Positions 32,966 through 42,516 are shown, numbered from the stretch's first letter. The stretch is 64,000 bases of DNA from Chitinophagaceae bacterium (GCA_016710935.1 JADJTY010000003.1:558001-622000); one strand, 5' to 3'. Made by a program: numbers and translations. Notes: generated by a model from the letters alone, not told the origin.

Positions 32966-33808
32966 CTACTTATAAATATTGGTTGAAGTTGCTTTTGCAC
33001 TGATCGGCATATCCTGTCCCATCATTTGAATACTGCCGGTGATGTCGGCCACACTGGTCCTCTTCTTTACCAGGCCGTTTGACAGATCAGTGATGATTTC
33101 GCCGTTTGTCTTCGTCTCACTTTTTACTTCAAATTCCATTTCCTGGAAATTCAATTTATTTACAGCATTAGTAACAACGTTTGCCTGTATTACAGCTTCA
33201 TTACCTGAGATAGATTTAAGGGTATACGTGCGTATCGTTTTCATATCCTTACTTTTGGCAGTATCGGCCCAGCTATCACCAACTGCTTTGCCTTTAGGTA
33301 CCATTTCAAATGCACCTGAAACAATCGCGTCATCCGATGCATTGTCTGAAAATATCTTCATGATATCTGCAGTTGCATTGGTTTCATCAACATCAGCCTG
33401 GCTTTGTTTTTTCTTTTGTGTTACTGCCAGCCCGGTAGTGTTATCAATGGTAATGTCAACCGGCTTATTCAATTTATCATCAAATACCTTCGACATCTCC
33501 TCATTATTCCCGGATTTATTATCAGAATCGTAATTATTTGCCTGCCCCATCATATTCGTATTCATCTTCAGTTTTGTAAGGGTGTTACTGATGGTATAGT
33601 TAGTGGGAGCGCTGTTTTTTACTTCCAAAGCATTAACAGATGTTGATGTACTGGTTAATTCCATACCCATGGTAAGGGATGCCTGTATATCTGTAGTACT
33701 TTCAACTACTATTTTCTGGCCATTGGCCAGGTTGATTTTACCTGCAGGCTGAGCAAAGGCAAAAACAGAAGCGGTCAGGCAAATTAGAGAAAGGTAAATT
33801 CTTTTCAT
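32966..33808 (-). CDS. DUF6263 family secreted protein
   Basis: A 280-residue exported protein (signal peptide ending VFAFAQ). It has the layout of DUF6263: a beta-rich N-terminal part (GQKIVVESTTDIQ), a Met/Asn-rich middle, DITIDNTTGLAVTQ, and a closing KATSTNIYK. Function is unknown; such proteins resemble lipid-binding or outer-membrane accessory folds. Its stop lies two bases after that of the convergent MFS gene. It is probably transcribed alone. Confidence 0.75.
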   Translation of the reverse strand: MKRIYLSLICLTASVFAFAQPAGKINLANGQKIVVESTTDIQASLTMGMELTSTSTSVNALEVKNSAPTNYTISNTLTKLKMNTNMMGQANNYDSDNKSGNNEEMSKVFDDKLNKPVDITIDNTTGLAVTQKKKQSQADVDETNATADIMKIFSDNASDDAIVSGAFEMVPKGKAVGDSWADTAKSKDMKTIRTYTLKSISGNEAVIQANVVTNAVNKLNFQEMEFEVKSETKTNGEIITDLSNGLVKKRTSVADITGSIQMMGQDMPISAKATSTNIYK

Positions 33809-33917
33809 ATTTTATTTTAATTAGGCTGTAAAATTATCTACAAACAACATACGGACTTTAATTGTTTGCAGTTTTGTAAAAAAATTAGGATTTCTGCTGT
33901 TTTTTGGGCATAAAATA

Positions 33918-33943
33918 AGGGCTATCCGGTTAAGAATAGCCCT
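33918..33943 (-). terminator. Terminator of the cold-shock gene
   Basis: AGGGCTAT (33918-33925) pairs with ATAGCCCT (33936-33943); on the reverse strand a T-rich tail (TTATTTTAT) follows. It lies 23 bases beyond the stop of the cold-shock gene. Confidence 0.8.
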
Positions 33944-33965
33944 GAAAGGTTTTGATGTTTAGGAA

Positions 33966-34166
33966 TTATCCTACTACCTGCACATTAACTGCGTTCATTC
34001 CTTTTTTGCCTTCTTGCAAATCGAACTCAACGCTGTCGCCTTCTTTAATATCGCTTATTAATCCACTTACGTGAACGAAAGTTTCTTTGTTAGAGTCATT
34101 GTGCTTAATAAAACCGAATCCTTTTTCAGAATTGAAAAACTTAACGGTGCCTTGTTGTTTGTCCAT
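33966..34166 (-). CDS. Cold-shock protein (CspA family)
   Basis: A 66-residue single cold-shock domain. GTVKFFNSEKGFGFI contains RNP1 (KGFGFI) and ETFVHVSGL is RNP2, the RNA-binding patches of the OB fold. It should act as an RNA chaperone. The frame is open 31 codons further upstream, but the standard start is MDKQQGTVKFF at 34166. The long untranslated region between 34167 and about 34330 is typical of csp genes and may fold as a temperature-sensitive leader; no structure was assigned. Confidence 0.93.
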   Translation of the reverse strand: MDKQQGTVKFFNSEKGFGFIKHNDSNKETFVHVSGLISDIKEGDSVEFDLQEGKKGMNAVNVQVVG

Positions 34167-34328
34167 TTTTTGTATTTGTATTGTATTAATAAAGTGCAAA
34201 TATAGGCTTTTATAGCTAATTGAGAAGATTTTATTAATTGAAACTGTTTTTTCCTCCAATTACAGTATAAAGTGGTAATTTTATAACCAACGATTGCCTG
34301 CCTTTTTAAAGTTTTAAAATTATTTTTT

Positions 34329-35411
34329 ATGCAGATTAAACCAGCCACTGTAATCACAGGAACCGGTTGTTATATACCAGATTTTGTTAAATCGAACCGG
34401 GATTTTACCGGTCATAATTTTTATGCCGAGGACAATAAGATATTAGATATTGAACCGCACATCATTGTAGAAAAATTTAAAAAAATAACCGGTATAGAGG
34501 AAAGACGCTATGCAGACTCAAACATCGACTCGTCTGATATGGCAGCCATTGCCGCCCAAAGGGCGATTGAGGATGCCGGTTGCGACCCCGAAACCATTGA
34601 CCAGATCATTGTGGCTCACAATTTTGGAAATGTGATCAAGCATACCATTCAAACAGATGCCATGCCCGCTTTGGCTGCCAGGGTTAAACATGTGTTGAAA
34701 ATACAAAACCCATCGTGCATTCCTTATGATATTTTGTTTGGGTGCCCCGGTTGGATACAGGGTGTGATACAGGCAGATGCTTTTTTTAAAGCGGGCCTGG
34801 CAAAAAAATGCCTGGTGATCGGTACCGAAACTTTATCGAGGGTGCTGGATATGTATGACAGGGATAGCATGATCTTCTCGGATGGGGCAGGAGCCTGCAT
34901 ACTGGAAGTAAAAGACAGTAATGAATCCCGATCGGGTATTTTGGGGAGTAGCGTACAATCGCATTGCGGCGATGAAGTAAATTATTTAAACCTGGGTAAA
35001 TCCTATTACCCCGACTCTGATCCACGTATCCGGTATATAAAAATGAAAGGAAGAAAAGTATATGAATATGCCATGAAGCATGTACCCGAGGCCATGAAGA
35101 TCTGTCTGGATAAAAGTGACATTGCAATCAGCGAAATAAAAAAAATATTCATTCACCAGGCCAACGAAAAAATGGATGAAGCAATTATTAAAGAACTGTA
35201 CAAATTATATGGTATTGCACAAGTTCCCGAGCATATTATGCCCATGAGTATACATAACCTGGGTAACAGCTCGGTGGCTACCGTACCTACTTTGTTTGAT
35301 ATGGTAAGAAAAGGCCTGATGCCTGAACACGTACTACATAAAGATGATGTAATTCTGTTTGCATCCGTGGGTGCGGGTATGAATATTAATGCAGTTTGTT
35401 ACCGGATTTAA
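34329..35411 (+). CDS. 3-oxoacyl-ACP synthase III family protein
   Basis: A 360-residue ketoacyl synthase III (FabH/thiolase fold). The triad is visible: Cys139 in FGCPGW, His276 in IHQAN and Asn313 in NLGNSS. It condenses an acyl starter with malonyl-ACP. It is longer than FabH (about 320) and lacks FabH's usual N-terminal spacing, so it may be one of the variants for special or branched fatty acids or secondary products; no other lipid genes are next to it. Confidence 0.87.
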   Translation: MQIKPATVITGTGCYIPDFVKSNRDFTGHNFYAEDNKILDIEPHIIVEKFKKITGIEERRYADSNIDSSDMAAIAAQRAIEDAGCDPETIDQIIVAHNFGNVIKHTIQTDAMPALAARVKHVLKIQNPSCIPYDILFGCPGWIQGVIQADAFFKAGLAKKCLVIGTETLSRVLDMYDRDSMIFSDGAGACILEVKDSNESRSGILGSSVQSHCGDEVNYLNLGKSYYPDSDPRIRYIKMKGRKVYEYAMKHVPEAMKICLDKSDIAISEIKKIFIHQANEKMDEAIIKELYKLYGIAQVPEHIMPMSIHNLGNSSVATVPTLFDMVRKGLMPEHVLHKDDVILFASVGAGMNINAVCYRI

Positions 35412-35473
35412 AGATCAATAGTTTAATCCGGTAACCGGTACATTAGGTAATTATTAAATACAGATTTAATAAA

Positions 35474-35505
35474 TTGGGTTAAGAGCCTTAATTAGCCTAC
35501 ATTTG
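35474..35505 (+). promoter_or_regulatory. Promoter of the 91-residue gene
   Basis: TTG (35474-35476) and TACATTTG (35498-35505), 21 bases apart, fit the Bacteroidota consensus. The -7 box ends 14 bases before the ATG, implying a very short leader. Confidence 0.6.
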
Positions 35506-35519
35506 CAAGAAATACGTAT

Positions 35520-35795
35520 ATGGTAAATGAAATGATATCCAAGTTTTTAGAGCCAACCCACCTGGCTAAAACTGCAATTAAAATTGAATTTAAAAAACGA
35601 AATACCATTGTTGGTATTTTTATTGATTCAAATGATTATGAAGACCTTAAGGCAAAAAATTTCTGGCGTATAGTTTCTGAATCAAATATTCCGGAGTGGA
35701 AAAAAACAAATGATAATAAATTGGCTAAAATCTTCAGTGGATCTGAATTTACAAGGATCACAGTAGCAAAAGAGAAGAAAGAAGCAGTTGCTTAA
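35520..35795 (+). CDS. Hypothetical 91-residue protein
   Basis: A 91-residue basic cytoplasmic protein with no signal peptide or membrane helix. It has a central beta-like stretch (KRNTIVGIFIDSNDYEDLK) followed by NFWRIVSES and a lysine-rich tail (KEKKEAVA). I do not recognise the family. It has its own good promoter and terminator, so it is expressed as a single gene. The NDYEDLKAKNFWR part is reminiscent of short regulatory or ribosome-associated proteins, but no role can be assigned. Confidence 0.68.
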   Translation: MVNEMISKFLEPTHLAKTAIKIEFKKRNTIVGIFIDSNDYEDLKAKNFWRIVSESNIPEWKKTNDNKLAKIFSGSEFTRITVAKEKKEAVA

Positions 35796-35835
35796 AAATG
35801 TTTGTGAGCTGATATAACAATAACAACTTTATAAT

Positions 35836-35866
35836 AAAAAGGACACATGTTACATGTGTCCTTTTT
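35836..35866. terminator. Bidirectional rho-independent terminator
   Basis: AAAAAGGACACATGT (35836-35850) and its exact complement (35852-35866) form a near-perfect hairpin with A and T runs on both sides. It lies between convergent genes (35795 forward, 35886 reverse) and can serve both. Confidence 0.92.
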
Positions 35867-35885
35867 TAATATTCATCGTTTTAAA

Positions 35886-37457
35886 CTAGAAGTTTCTTCC
35901 GCCGGCACCCCTTGCTTTGGGCAATTCTTTTCTTGGAATTTTTTGATCGAGTTGAGCTGTGTTGTAAACAAATGCAGCGATAATGGTTGCAGCCTGTTTC
36001 AGATCGGCCGGCACCAGGTGGTCATAGGTATCCATATTGGTATGGTGTGTTCGGGTATCGTATTCAATCTCATCCTGTATGAACTGGAAACCCGGAATGC
36101 CGATTGCATCAAAAGCCTGGTGGTCAGTTCCGCCTGTATTATCAATCGTTACGGTTTTGGCATCCAGGTCATAAAATGGTTCAAGCCATTTAGAAAAGAT
36201 GGGGCCTGCAGCAGCATTGTTCTGCAAATAAATTCCACGCACTTTTCCGGTGCCGTTATCTAAATTATAATAAGCTGAAACTTTTGCATGATCAGGTTTT
36301 AATATCATGTCAGCAGGATCGGCAAAATGATTTTTTACATAATTGCGTGAGCCATGTAAACCCTGCTCTTCGCCACCCCACAAAGCAATGCGAATGGTTC
36401 TTTTAGGTTGCAGGCCCGTGTTCTTAATTATCCTCACTACTTCCATCATTACTGCACAACCTGCAGCATTGTCGGTTGCACCGGTTGCTCCCTGCCAGCT
36501 GTCTAAATGACCACCAAGCATTACGATCTCCTCTTTTAATACAGGGTCGGTTCCCGTAATTTCAGCCACCACATTATATCCTTTGATGTCCTTATCATAA
36601 AATTTGGTTTTTACATCTGCCTCCAGTTCTACTTTTTGGCCTGCAGCAACCAAACGCTGTATCCTTAAATAATCATCGCTCGATAACATGACCCAGGCAT
36701 AATTATTTTCTGCTCCTTTATCAACCGAGCCGCCATTTTGCACAAACAAGGTTCCATCATTTCCTCTGCCATTCATGCTTAAAACCAGTGCTGGTTTTTC
36801 ATTGTTGTAAAATCCGTTCATCTGCCGGGCAAGTGCCTGTTGCTGTCTTCTTGCTGCCATGGCTTCAGCGCTTACAGTTCTGGCACCCCTTCTTTGTGCC
36901 GTATCAGGCTTTGAATTGGCCATTTTGGTCAATTGTTCTTCAGTAAAACGCCCTGCATCTGCCGTAAAAGACGGACGAAGCGTATCCATTGAATAGAACA
37001 TAACGATCTTACCTTTTATCTTACCCGAATAATTCTGGTACAGTTCTGCTGAATCTTTTGCCCTGATAAGAATTACATCGCTGGTGATTATTTTTTTACC
37101 GGGGGTACTTCCTGTCCAGGCACGTGGAATAGCAATCATTGTGCTGTAATAAGGTGCTGTCATGGCAATGTAGCAACGGGTTTGTTCCCAGCCTGTACCA
37201 AAATCTCCCCAGGGTTCTATGGCTGCATTTACAAGCCCCATTTTTATCAATTCATCTTTTGCCCAGTTGGCTGCTCTGAAATATCCCGGCGAGTTGGTAA
37301 GCCTTGGGCCACTTACATCCGTTAGGTGAAAGGCAATATCCATTACCCTGGAATTATCAAGGCCTTCCCTTCTTATCTTTGATACCGCATCAGTTTGTGC
37401 AAGGAGCGTGTGGCCCGACAGGCAGCAGATCAATGCAAACAGAAATTGTTTTCTCAT
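35886..37457 (-). CDS. Exported M28 family metallopeptidase
   Basis: A 523-residue exported peptidase (signal peptide ending TLLAQ). The M28 two-zinc site is complete: GGHLDSW, TDNAAGCAV, GGEEQGLHGS, YNLDNGTGKV and GGTDHQAFD give His, Asp, Glu, Asp and His. A protease-associated (PA)-like insert occupies about residues 95-290. It should act as an aminopeptidase or dipeptidase in the periplasm or on the surface. Convergent with the 91-residue gene across a shared terminator. Confidence 0.92.
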   Translation of the reverse strand: MRKQFLFALICCLSGHTLLAQTDAVSKIRREGLDNSRVMDIAFHLTDVSGPRLTNSPGYFRAANWAKDELIKMGLVNAAIEPWGDFGTGWEQTRCYIAMTAPYYSTMIAIPRAWTGSTPGKKIITSDVILIRAKDSAELYQNYSGKIKGKIVMFYSMDTLRPSFTADAGRFTEEQLTKMANSKPDTAQRRGARTVSAEAMAARRQQQALARQMNGFYNNEKPALVLSMNGRGNDGTLFVQNGGSVDKGAENNYAWVMLSSDDYLRIQRLVAAGQKVELEADVKTKFYDKDIKGYNVVAEITGTDPVLKEEIVMLGGHLDSWQGATGATDNAAGCAVMMEVVRIIKNTGLQPKRTIRIALWGGEEQGLHGSRNYVKNHFADPADMILKPDHAKVSAYYNLDNGTGKVRGIYLQNNAAAGPIFSKWLEPFYDLDAKTVTIDNTGGTDHQAFDAIGIPGFQFIQDEIEYDTRTHHTNMDTYDHLVPADLKQAATIIAAFVYNTAQLDQKIPRKELPKARGAGGRNF

Positions 37458-37531
37458 GATGTTTGTTTTAATGATTGAAGCTTTAATGTACGCTTAAAAA
37501 AATTAATATGCAATCAAATTGTTACGTAACC

Positions 37532-38599
37532 TTAGATGACCTTTGTACCAGGTACTTCCATAATTAAATTTTCTCCGTAACAACCCGCTGGTGTCTGGTA
37601 TCCGGTTTTGAAATTCCCTTCCAATATTTTTTTGCTGATAAGTAAACTGCTATGTGCGGTTAAGGTGTATCCATCCAGGCAACGGATACAGGCAGTTATT
37701 TTTTCACCGGCTGCATTGCCTGCTTCACCCCATACCAGGCTGCTGCTTTTTTGCCTTTGTTCATCCGATGGTCCGGCCGGCCTTGCTTTTATTTTCTTTC
37801 TGATGATATTACGTACAAAGCTGGTTCTTAATAACCAGTTAAATGCCCATTGAAATTTAAGTATGCGGTAAACTTTAGGAGGAATGCCGGTATAGGTTTC
37901 TATATTCGGGATTGCAGTTGTTGTATATGCGGTTGAAATATCGCCCCAGGGAATGGTCATTACAAATAATCTTTTTGTGCCTCCACCGGATCCTGCGGAA
38001 AAATTCACCCACATCCCTTTTTGCCCCAGCGGCTTTCTTACGATCTTTCCGTTTTCCCTGGCTACACCACCTTCACCAATTTTACCAGCCATAGTAGTTG
38101 CTGTGCCATGCGATAGACCTCCGCCAATAGAAGCAAAAGCCAGTTTTAAATGTGTGGCATCGGGCATTTTATTTTTTAACTGTAATGCAATACAATCTGT
38201 TGGCACCACATCAAATCCAACACCTGGCATAACCATGATGTTTTTTTCTTTTGCTGCACCATCATATTTCTTCAGCATTTCAAAAACCGAAATGTCGCCA
38301 TTGATATCAATATAATGAACACCGGTTTGTAAACAGGCTTCAATCATTTGTTTTGCTGTGTACACATAGGGTCCTGCAGCATGCAATACCAGTTTAACTG
38401 CTGATAAAGCACTTTCTAATTGTTGCTTATTATCCAGGTCAATAATGCGGTAGGGGAGTTGTAATTCATCCGCTAAAGGTTTGATGTAAGCTTCGGTTCT
38501 GCCGGCAAGTATGGGTTGTACATGATAAGTTGCAGCAAGTTTTGCAATGAGTTTACCGGTATAACCATTAGCTCCGTATAACAGGAATTGATTTTGCAT
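37532..38599 (-). CDS. Saccharopine dehydrogenase-like (trans-acting enoyl reductase type)
   Basis: A 355-residue NAD(P)-binding protein. LLYGANGYTGKLIAKLA is the Rossmann glycine motif; VKLVLHAAGPYVYTAKQM and VHYIDINGDISVF continue the saccharopine-dehydrogenase fold, and GVGFDVVPTDCIAL is typical of the trans-acting enoyl reductase-like branch. The substrate is unknown. It stands alone between the M28 peptidase and gcvP on the same strand, with a terminator upstream of it closing gcvP. Confidence 0.85.
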   Translation of the reverse strand: MQNQFLLYGANGYTGKLIAKLAATYHVQPILAGRTEAYIKPLADELQLPYRIIDLDNKQQLESALSAVKLVLHAAGPYVYTAKQMIEACLQTGVHYIDINGDISVFEMLKKYDGAAKEKNIMVMPGVGFDVVPTDCIALQLKNKMPDATHLKLAFASIGGGLSHGTATTMAGKIGEGGVARENGKIVRKPLGQKGMWVNFSAGSGGGTKRLFVMTIPWGDISTAYTTTAIPNIETYTGIPPKVYRILKFQWAFNWLLRTSFVRNIIRKKIKARPAGPSDEQRQKSSSLVWGEAGNAAGEKITACIRCLDGYTLTAHSSLLISKKILEGNFKTGYQTPAGCYGENLIMEVPGTKVI

Positions 38600-38636
38600 G
38601 ATGAAATGTACAATATTTTGTTAGTAAGATTGATAA

Positions 38637-38672
38637 AAAAAAGTCCAGCCTGTATATGGGCCGGACTTTTTT
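38637..38672 (-). terminator. Terminator of gcvP
   Basis: AAAAAAGTCC and GGACTTTTTT, with an inner GCC/GGC pair and one mismatch, form a strong hairpin; on the reverse strand it ends in a long T-run. It is 20 bases beyond the gcvP stop. Confidence 0.9.
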
Positions 38673-38691
38673 TGGATATGAATAGTTAGTG

Positions 38692-41577
38692 TTATGCTTT
38701 TTCTTCCATATAACTTTCCATCGGTTCACAAGTGCAAATCAAATTCCTGTCGCCAAAAGTATTGTTGATACGTGCAATGGATGGCCAGAATTTATTTTTC
38801 ATTACATAGGCCAGCGGGAAAGCCGCTTCCTGCCTGCTGTATGCATGAATCCATTCGTTGGCACAAATAACCTGTTGTGTGTGTGGTGCATTTTTTAAAG
38901 CGTTATCAACCTTATCTGCCTTACCATCTTCAATAGCTTTTATTTCATGATAAATGCTGATAAGTGCTTCGCAAAAACGATCCAGTTCTCCTTTGTTTTC
39001 ACTTTCTGTAGGCTCTATCATAATGGTGCCGGGTACCGGAAAACTCATGGTTGGCGCATGAAAACCATAATCCATCAAACGCTTGGCTACATCTTCGGCT
39101 TCAATACCTGCACTGGTTTTAAACGGCCGCAGGTCTACAATAAATTCATGTGCACAATATCCATTGCTGCCGGTATAAAGAATAGTGTAATATTTTTCCA
39201 GTTTTGCTTTCATGTAGTTTGCATTAAAAATGGCAAACTCAGTCGATTTTTTAACACCTTCGGCCCCTAACATTTTTATGTAAGCATAACTTATCAGTAG
39301 TATACTGGCACTGCCATAAGGTGCCGCACTCACAGCTGGTATATTGTCTTTTGTAGATTTTAAGGTGTCATTTACATGATGCCCGGGCAAAAATGGTTTT
39401 AGTTTATCATTTACACAAATTGGCCCAACGCCCGGACCGCCACCACCATGTGGTATGGCAAATGTTTTGTGCAAATTCAAATGGCAAACGTCTGCACCGA
39501 TCATACCCGGACTGGTTAATCCAACCTGCGCATTCATATTGGCCCCATCCATATATACCAGGCCGCCGTTATCATGTATCAACTGGCAAATATCTATGAT
39601 GCCCTCCTCAAATACACCATAGGTACTTGGGTATGTAACCATCAGGGCGGATAAATTATCTTTATGTTCTTCAGCTTTTAATTTCAGATCTGCCACATCA
39701 ATATACCCTTTTTCATCACTCTTCACCACCACCACTTTCATACCGGCCATAATAGCACTGGCAGGATTTGTGCCATGCGCCGATATCGGTATCAACACAA
39801 TATTTCTGTGACTTTCATTCCGGTGTGCATGATAAGCCCTGATCGTAAGCAATCCTGTGTACTCGCCCTGGGCGCCACTATTGGGTTGTAATGAACAGGC
39901 AGTAAAACCAGTTATTTCGGATAAATAAGCTTCCAGCTTTTCAATCATATGCTGATAACCTGTAGTTTGCGCTGCGGGTGCAAAAGGATGAATGGAACTG
40001 AATTCAGGCCAGCTAACCGGTATCAATTCTGTAGCTGCATTTAATTTCATGGTGCAGCTTCCCAGACTGATCATCGAAGTATTTAAACTCAGATCTTTGT
40101 TCTCAAGCGATTTGATGTACCGCATCATTTCACTTTCGCTGTGATGCGTATTAAAAACCGGGTGTGTTAAGTAAGCCGAAGTTCTTTTTCCAAACAATGC
40201 ATCTGCTTCATCAAAAGACAGGCTGAATTTTTTAGAACTAACGGCACTAAAAATGGCTTCAAGATTTTTTTCTGTTTCACCAATATAATTGCTGGCAACT
40301 TCATCAACAGATAAACTTACCGTGCCATCAGCATGGTAATGAAAATTTGCCTGGTTATCTTCAGCAGCTTTTTTAAATGCATTGATATCTGCTACTTCAA
40401 AAGTGATGGTATCAAAAACATCACCAGTCAGCACTTTTACGCCAATGCTTTCTAATCCCCTGGCAATGGCTGCGGTTAAAACATGAATGCGTTGCGCAAT
40501 TTTTTTCAATCCTTGTGGTCCGTGATATACAGCATACATAGCCGCCATGTTGGCAAGCAGCGCCTGGGCTGTACAAATATTAGAAGTGGCTTTTTCTCTT
40601 TTAATGTGTTGTTCCCTTGTTTGTAAAGCCATACGCAGGGCACGGTTGTTCTGTGCATCAATACTTACGCCAATGATGCGGCCCGGTATACCACGCTTAA
40701 ACTCATCTTTGGTTGCAAAGAAAGCCGCATGAGGCCCGCCATAACCCAGCGGCACACCAAAGCGCTGTGCAGAGCCCACTGCTACATCTGCACCCAATTC
40801 TCCCGGGGGCGTTAACAATGTAAGCGCCAGCAGATCGGTTGCCATAATCACATAACCATTAACTGCATGAACCCTGTTTATAAAATCACGGTGATCTTCA
40901 ACCGAGCCTATGCTGTTTGGATACTGAACCAGGGCGCCAAAATAACTTTCATCCAGTGCAGCCGTTTTGTAATTACCGTAAACCAATTCAATTCCAATTG
41001 GTGTTGCTCTTGTAAGCAACACTTCTTTTGTTTGTGCAAAAACGTGTTCATCAACAAAGAACTTTGGCGATGCAATTTCTTCCGATTTATTTTTTTGATG
41101 AAACAACATGGCCATCGCTTCGGCAGCGGCAGTGGCTTCATCCAGTAAACTGGCGTTGGCCAATTCCAGGCCCGTTAAATCGCACACCATGGTTTGGTAG
41201 TTCAATAAACTTTCCAAACGGCCTTGTGAGATCTCGGCCTGGTAAGGCGTGTATTGTGTATACCATCCGGGGTTTTCAAAAACGGTTCGTAAAATTACAC
41301 TCGGGGTGATGGTATTGTAATAACCCTGGCCTATGTAGGATTTAAAAATTTTATTTTTCGCAGCAATTTTTTTCAACTCATCCAGGTACTCAAATTCGGT
41401 TTGTGCAACCGGAAGCTGTAACGGTTTTTTTAAACGGATGGCTGCCGGAATTGTTTTATCGATCAATGCATCCAGGTTATCAATGCCAATCGTTTTAAGC
41501 ATCTCCCTGGTTTCGGTATCATTTGGGCCAATGTGTCGGCCGGCAAATTCGTACTGTTGTTCTTTAAAAAGATTCAT
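38692..41577 (-). CDS. gcvP: Glycine dehydrogenase (decarboxylating), P-protein
   Basis: A 961-residue full-length P-protein of the glycine cleavage system, with the two alpha and beta halves fused. It decarboxylates glycine and passes the aminomethyl group to the lipoyl H-protein. RHIGPNDTETREML opens the N-half; the PLP lysine is Lys704 in HLNLHKTFAIPHGGGGPG. SLGSCTMKLNAATE and SAHGTNPASA are further hallmarks. gcvT and gcvH are not in the window, so the system is dispersed here. No glycine riboswitch is visible upstream. Confidence 0.97.
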   Translation of the reverse strand: MNLFKEQQYEFAGRHIGPNDTETREMLKTIGIDNLDALIDKTIPAAIRLKKPLQLPVAQTEFEYLDELKKIAAKNKIFKSYIGQGYYNTITPSVILRTVFENPGWYTQYTPYQAEISQGRLESLLNYQTMVCDLTGLELANASLLDEATAAAEAMAMLFHQKNKSEEIASPKFFVDEHVFAQTKEVLLTRATPIGIELVYGNYKTAALDESYFGALVQYPNSIGSVEDHRDFINRVHAVNGYVIMATDLLALTLLTPPGELGADVAVGSAQRFGVPLGYGGPHAAFFATKDEFKRGIPGRIIGVSIDAQNNRALRMALQTREQHIKREKATSNICTAQALLANMAAMYAVYHGPQGLKKIAQRIHVLTAAIARGLESIGVKVLTGDVFDTITFEVADINAFKKAAEDNQANFHYHADGTVSLSVDEVASNYIGETEKNLEAIFSAVSSKKFSLSFDEADALFGKRTSAYLTHPVFNTHHSESEMMRYIKSLENKDLSLNTSMISLGSCTMKLNAATELIPVSWPEFSSIHPFAPAAQTTGYQHMIEKLEAYLSEITGFTACSLQPNSGAQGEYTGLLTIRAYHAHRNESHRNIVLIPISAHGTNPASAIMAGMKVVVVKSDEKGYIDVADLKLKAEEHKDNLSALMVTYPSTYGVFEEGIIDICQLIHDNGGLVYMDGANMNAQVGLTSPGMIGADVCHLNLHKTFAIPHGGGGPGVGPICVNDKLKPFLPGHHVNDTLKSTKDNIPAVSAAPYGSASILLISYAYIKMLGAEGVKKSTEFAIFNANYMKAKLEKYYTILYTGSNGYCAHEFIVDLRPFKTSAGIEAEDVAKRLMDYGFHAPTMSFPVPGTIMIEPTESENKGELDRFCEALISIYHEIKAIEDGKADKVDNALKNAPHTQQVICANEWIHAYSRQEAAFPLAYVMKNKFWPSIARINNTFGDRNLICTCEPMESYMEEKA

Positions 41578-41793
41578 ATTGCTGCGGTGGTTTTATGCTC
41601 CTGTTTCCTGAAAGGAAAGTTGGAGTAGATTATGGTTTATTTTTCTAGCTCTCCGTAGCCCTGTCTGCCGACAGGCAGGTTTAGCGAAGGAGAGTTTTTT
41701 TGGAGCCGGGCTTTTGAATATTTATTAGGCTTCATTGGCGTCGCACTCTTGTACTGTATAACTTTGCTGAGCTTTAATTGTGTTTTACTGTAT

Positions 41794-41819
41794 ATGGTCA
41801 GACGAGGGCGTCAGACCAT
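41794..41819. repeat. REP-like hairpin upstream of the YkgJ gene
   Basis: ATGGTCAGACG (41794-41804) and CGTCAGACCAT (41809-41819) pair over 11 bases with one mismatch and an AGGG loop. The core word GTCAG/CAGAC recurs in the pair at 42423-42516 on the other side of the gene. Confidence 0.65.
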
Positions 41820-41873
41820 GTACGCGCCGCAAATTTACGATAACACAACAAGATTTAATGCTAATAAGTTCGC

Positions 41874-41881
41874 TACTTTTG
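41874..41881 (+). promoter_or_regulatory. Possible -7 box of the YkgJ gene
   Basis: TACTTTTG matches TAnnTTTG, 45 bases before the ATG at 41927. No clear -33 element is at the right distance. Confidence 0.35.
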
Positions 41882-41926
41882 CCCTGTGGAAATTTAGGGG
41901 ATATAAAGACCAAAACTGCAGCACCA

Positions 41927-42409
41927 ATGGAAGATGAATTATTGCAAAACTGGGAAAAGAAATCGGCTGATCATCAAAAGCTGTACAAGCAGTATCTGCA
42001 CCGTGCCGATAAAAGAAAAGTGCTGAAACTGTTGCCCGACCTGCATGACGAAGCTTTTGAGAAGATTGATTGCCTGCAATGTGCCAATTGCTGTAAAAGC
42101 TATTCGCCCCGGTTTAAAACACCGGATATAAAACGTATTGCCAAATATTTAAAGATGAAGGAGGGGGACTTTATCAACACCTATCTTTTTGTAGACAGCG
42201 AAGGCGATTATGTATTAAGATCAAAACCCTGCCCGTTTTTAGGTGCCGATAATTACTGCACTATTTATGAAGAACGTCCATCAGATTGTCATCGCTTTCC
42301 CTATACTGATGAAGATGTATTGATAAAGCGGCAACAGCTTACCCAGAAAAACAGTAATTTTTGCCCAATTGTATATTATGTACTTGAGAAGTTGATTGCG
42401 TTGAAATAG
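41927..42409 (+). CDS. YkgJ family cysteine cluster protein
   Basis: Starting at ATG 41927 this gives 160 residues. After a helical N-terminus it has the cysteine cluster CLQCANCCKSYSPRF, later CPFLGADNYCTIYEERPSDC and a final Cys in NFCPIVYY. This is the UPF0153/YkgJ (CxxCxxCC) family, presumed to hold zinc or an iron-sulfur cluster; its function is not established. An upstream in-frame start exists, but the extra 49 residues do not look real. The gene is flanked on both sides by REP-like inverted repeats. Confidence 0.85.
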   Translation: MEDELLQNWEKKSADHQKLYKQYLHRADKRKVLKLLPDLHDEAFEKIDCLQCANCCKSYSPRFKTPDIKRIAKYLKMKEGDFINTYLFVDSEGDYVLRSKPCPFLGADNYCTIYEERPSDCHRFPYTDEDVLIKRQQLTQKNSNFCPIVYYVLEKLIALK

Positions 42410-42422
42410 TCGCTCCGCTTTA

Positions 42423-42516
42423 GGTGTCAGGCCACTACGAACAGAATTTAAACTCATGAACTCCTTGTGTCTCATGAAATCTTAAATTTACAGCGTATCT
42501 ATTGTGGCCAGACACC
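42423..42516. repeat. Inverted repeat pair downstream of the YkgJ gene
   Basis: GGTGTCAGGCCAC (42423-42435) and GTGGCCAGACACC (42504-42516) pair with one mismatch across a 68-base spacer that itself holds CATGA and TCATG. The right arm ends five bases before the MBL hydrolase stop. This may terminate both convergent genes or be a small mobile palindrome. Confidence 0.6.

Larger units (their letters stand above)
41578..41926. other. 349-base intergenic region with palindromic elements
   Basis: It separates divergent gcvP and the YkgJ-type gene. At about 41651-41697 lies a hairpin element: CTCTCC and GGAGAG bracket a GC-rich palindrome (CCTGTCTGCCGACAGGCAGG), ending in seven T residues. At 41794-41819 lies a second, tighter hairpin. 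A possible -7 box is at 41874. An ORF read through here in frame with YkgJ does not look like protein. No RNA gene was recognised. Confidence 0.6.

Noticed and set aside
41578..41926. Glycine riboswitch before gcvP
   Set aside because: No tandem aptamer-like conserved cores were seen; the region is explained by palindromic elements.
41780..41926. 49-residue N-terminal extension of the YkgJ gene
   Set aside because: It runs through a hairpin element and has no protein-like character; the ATG at 41927 fits the family.
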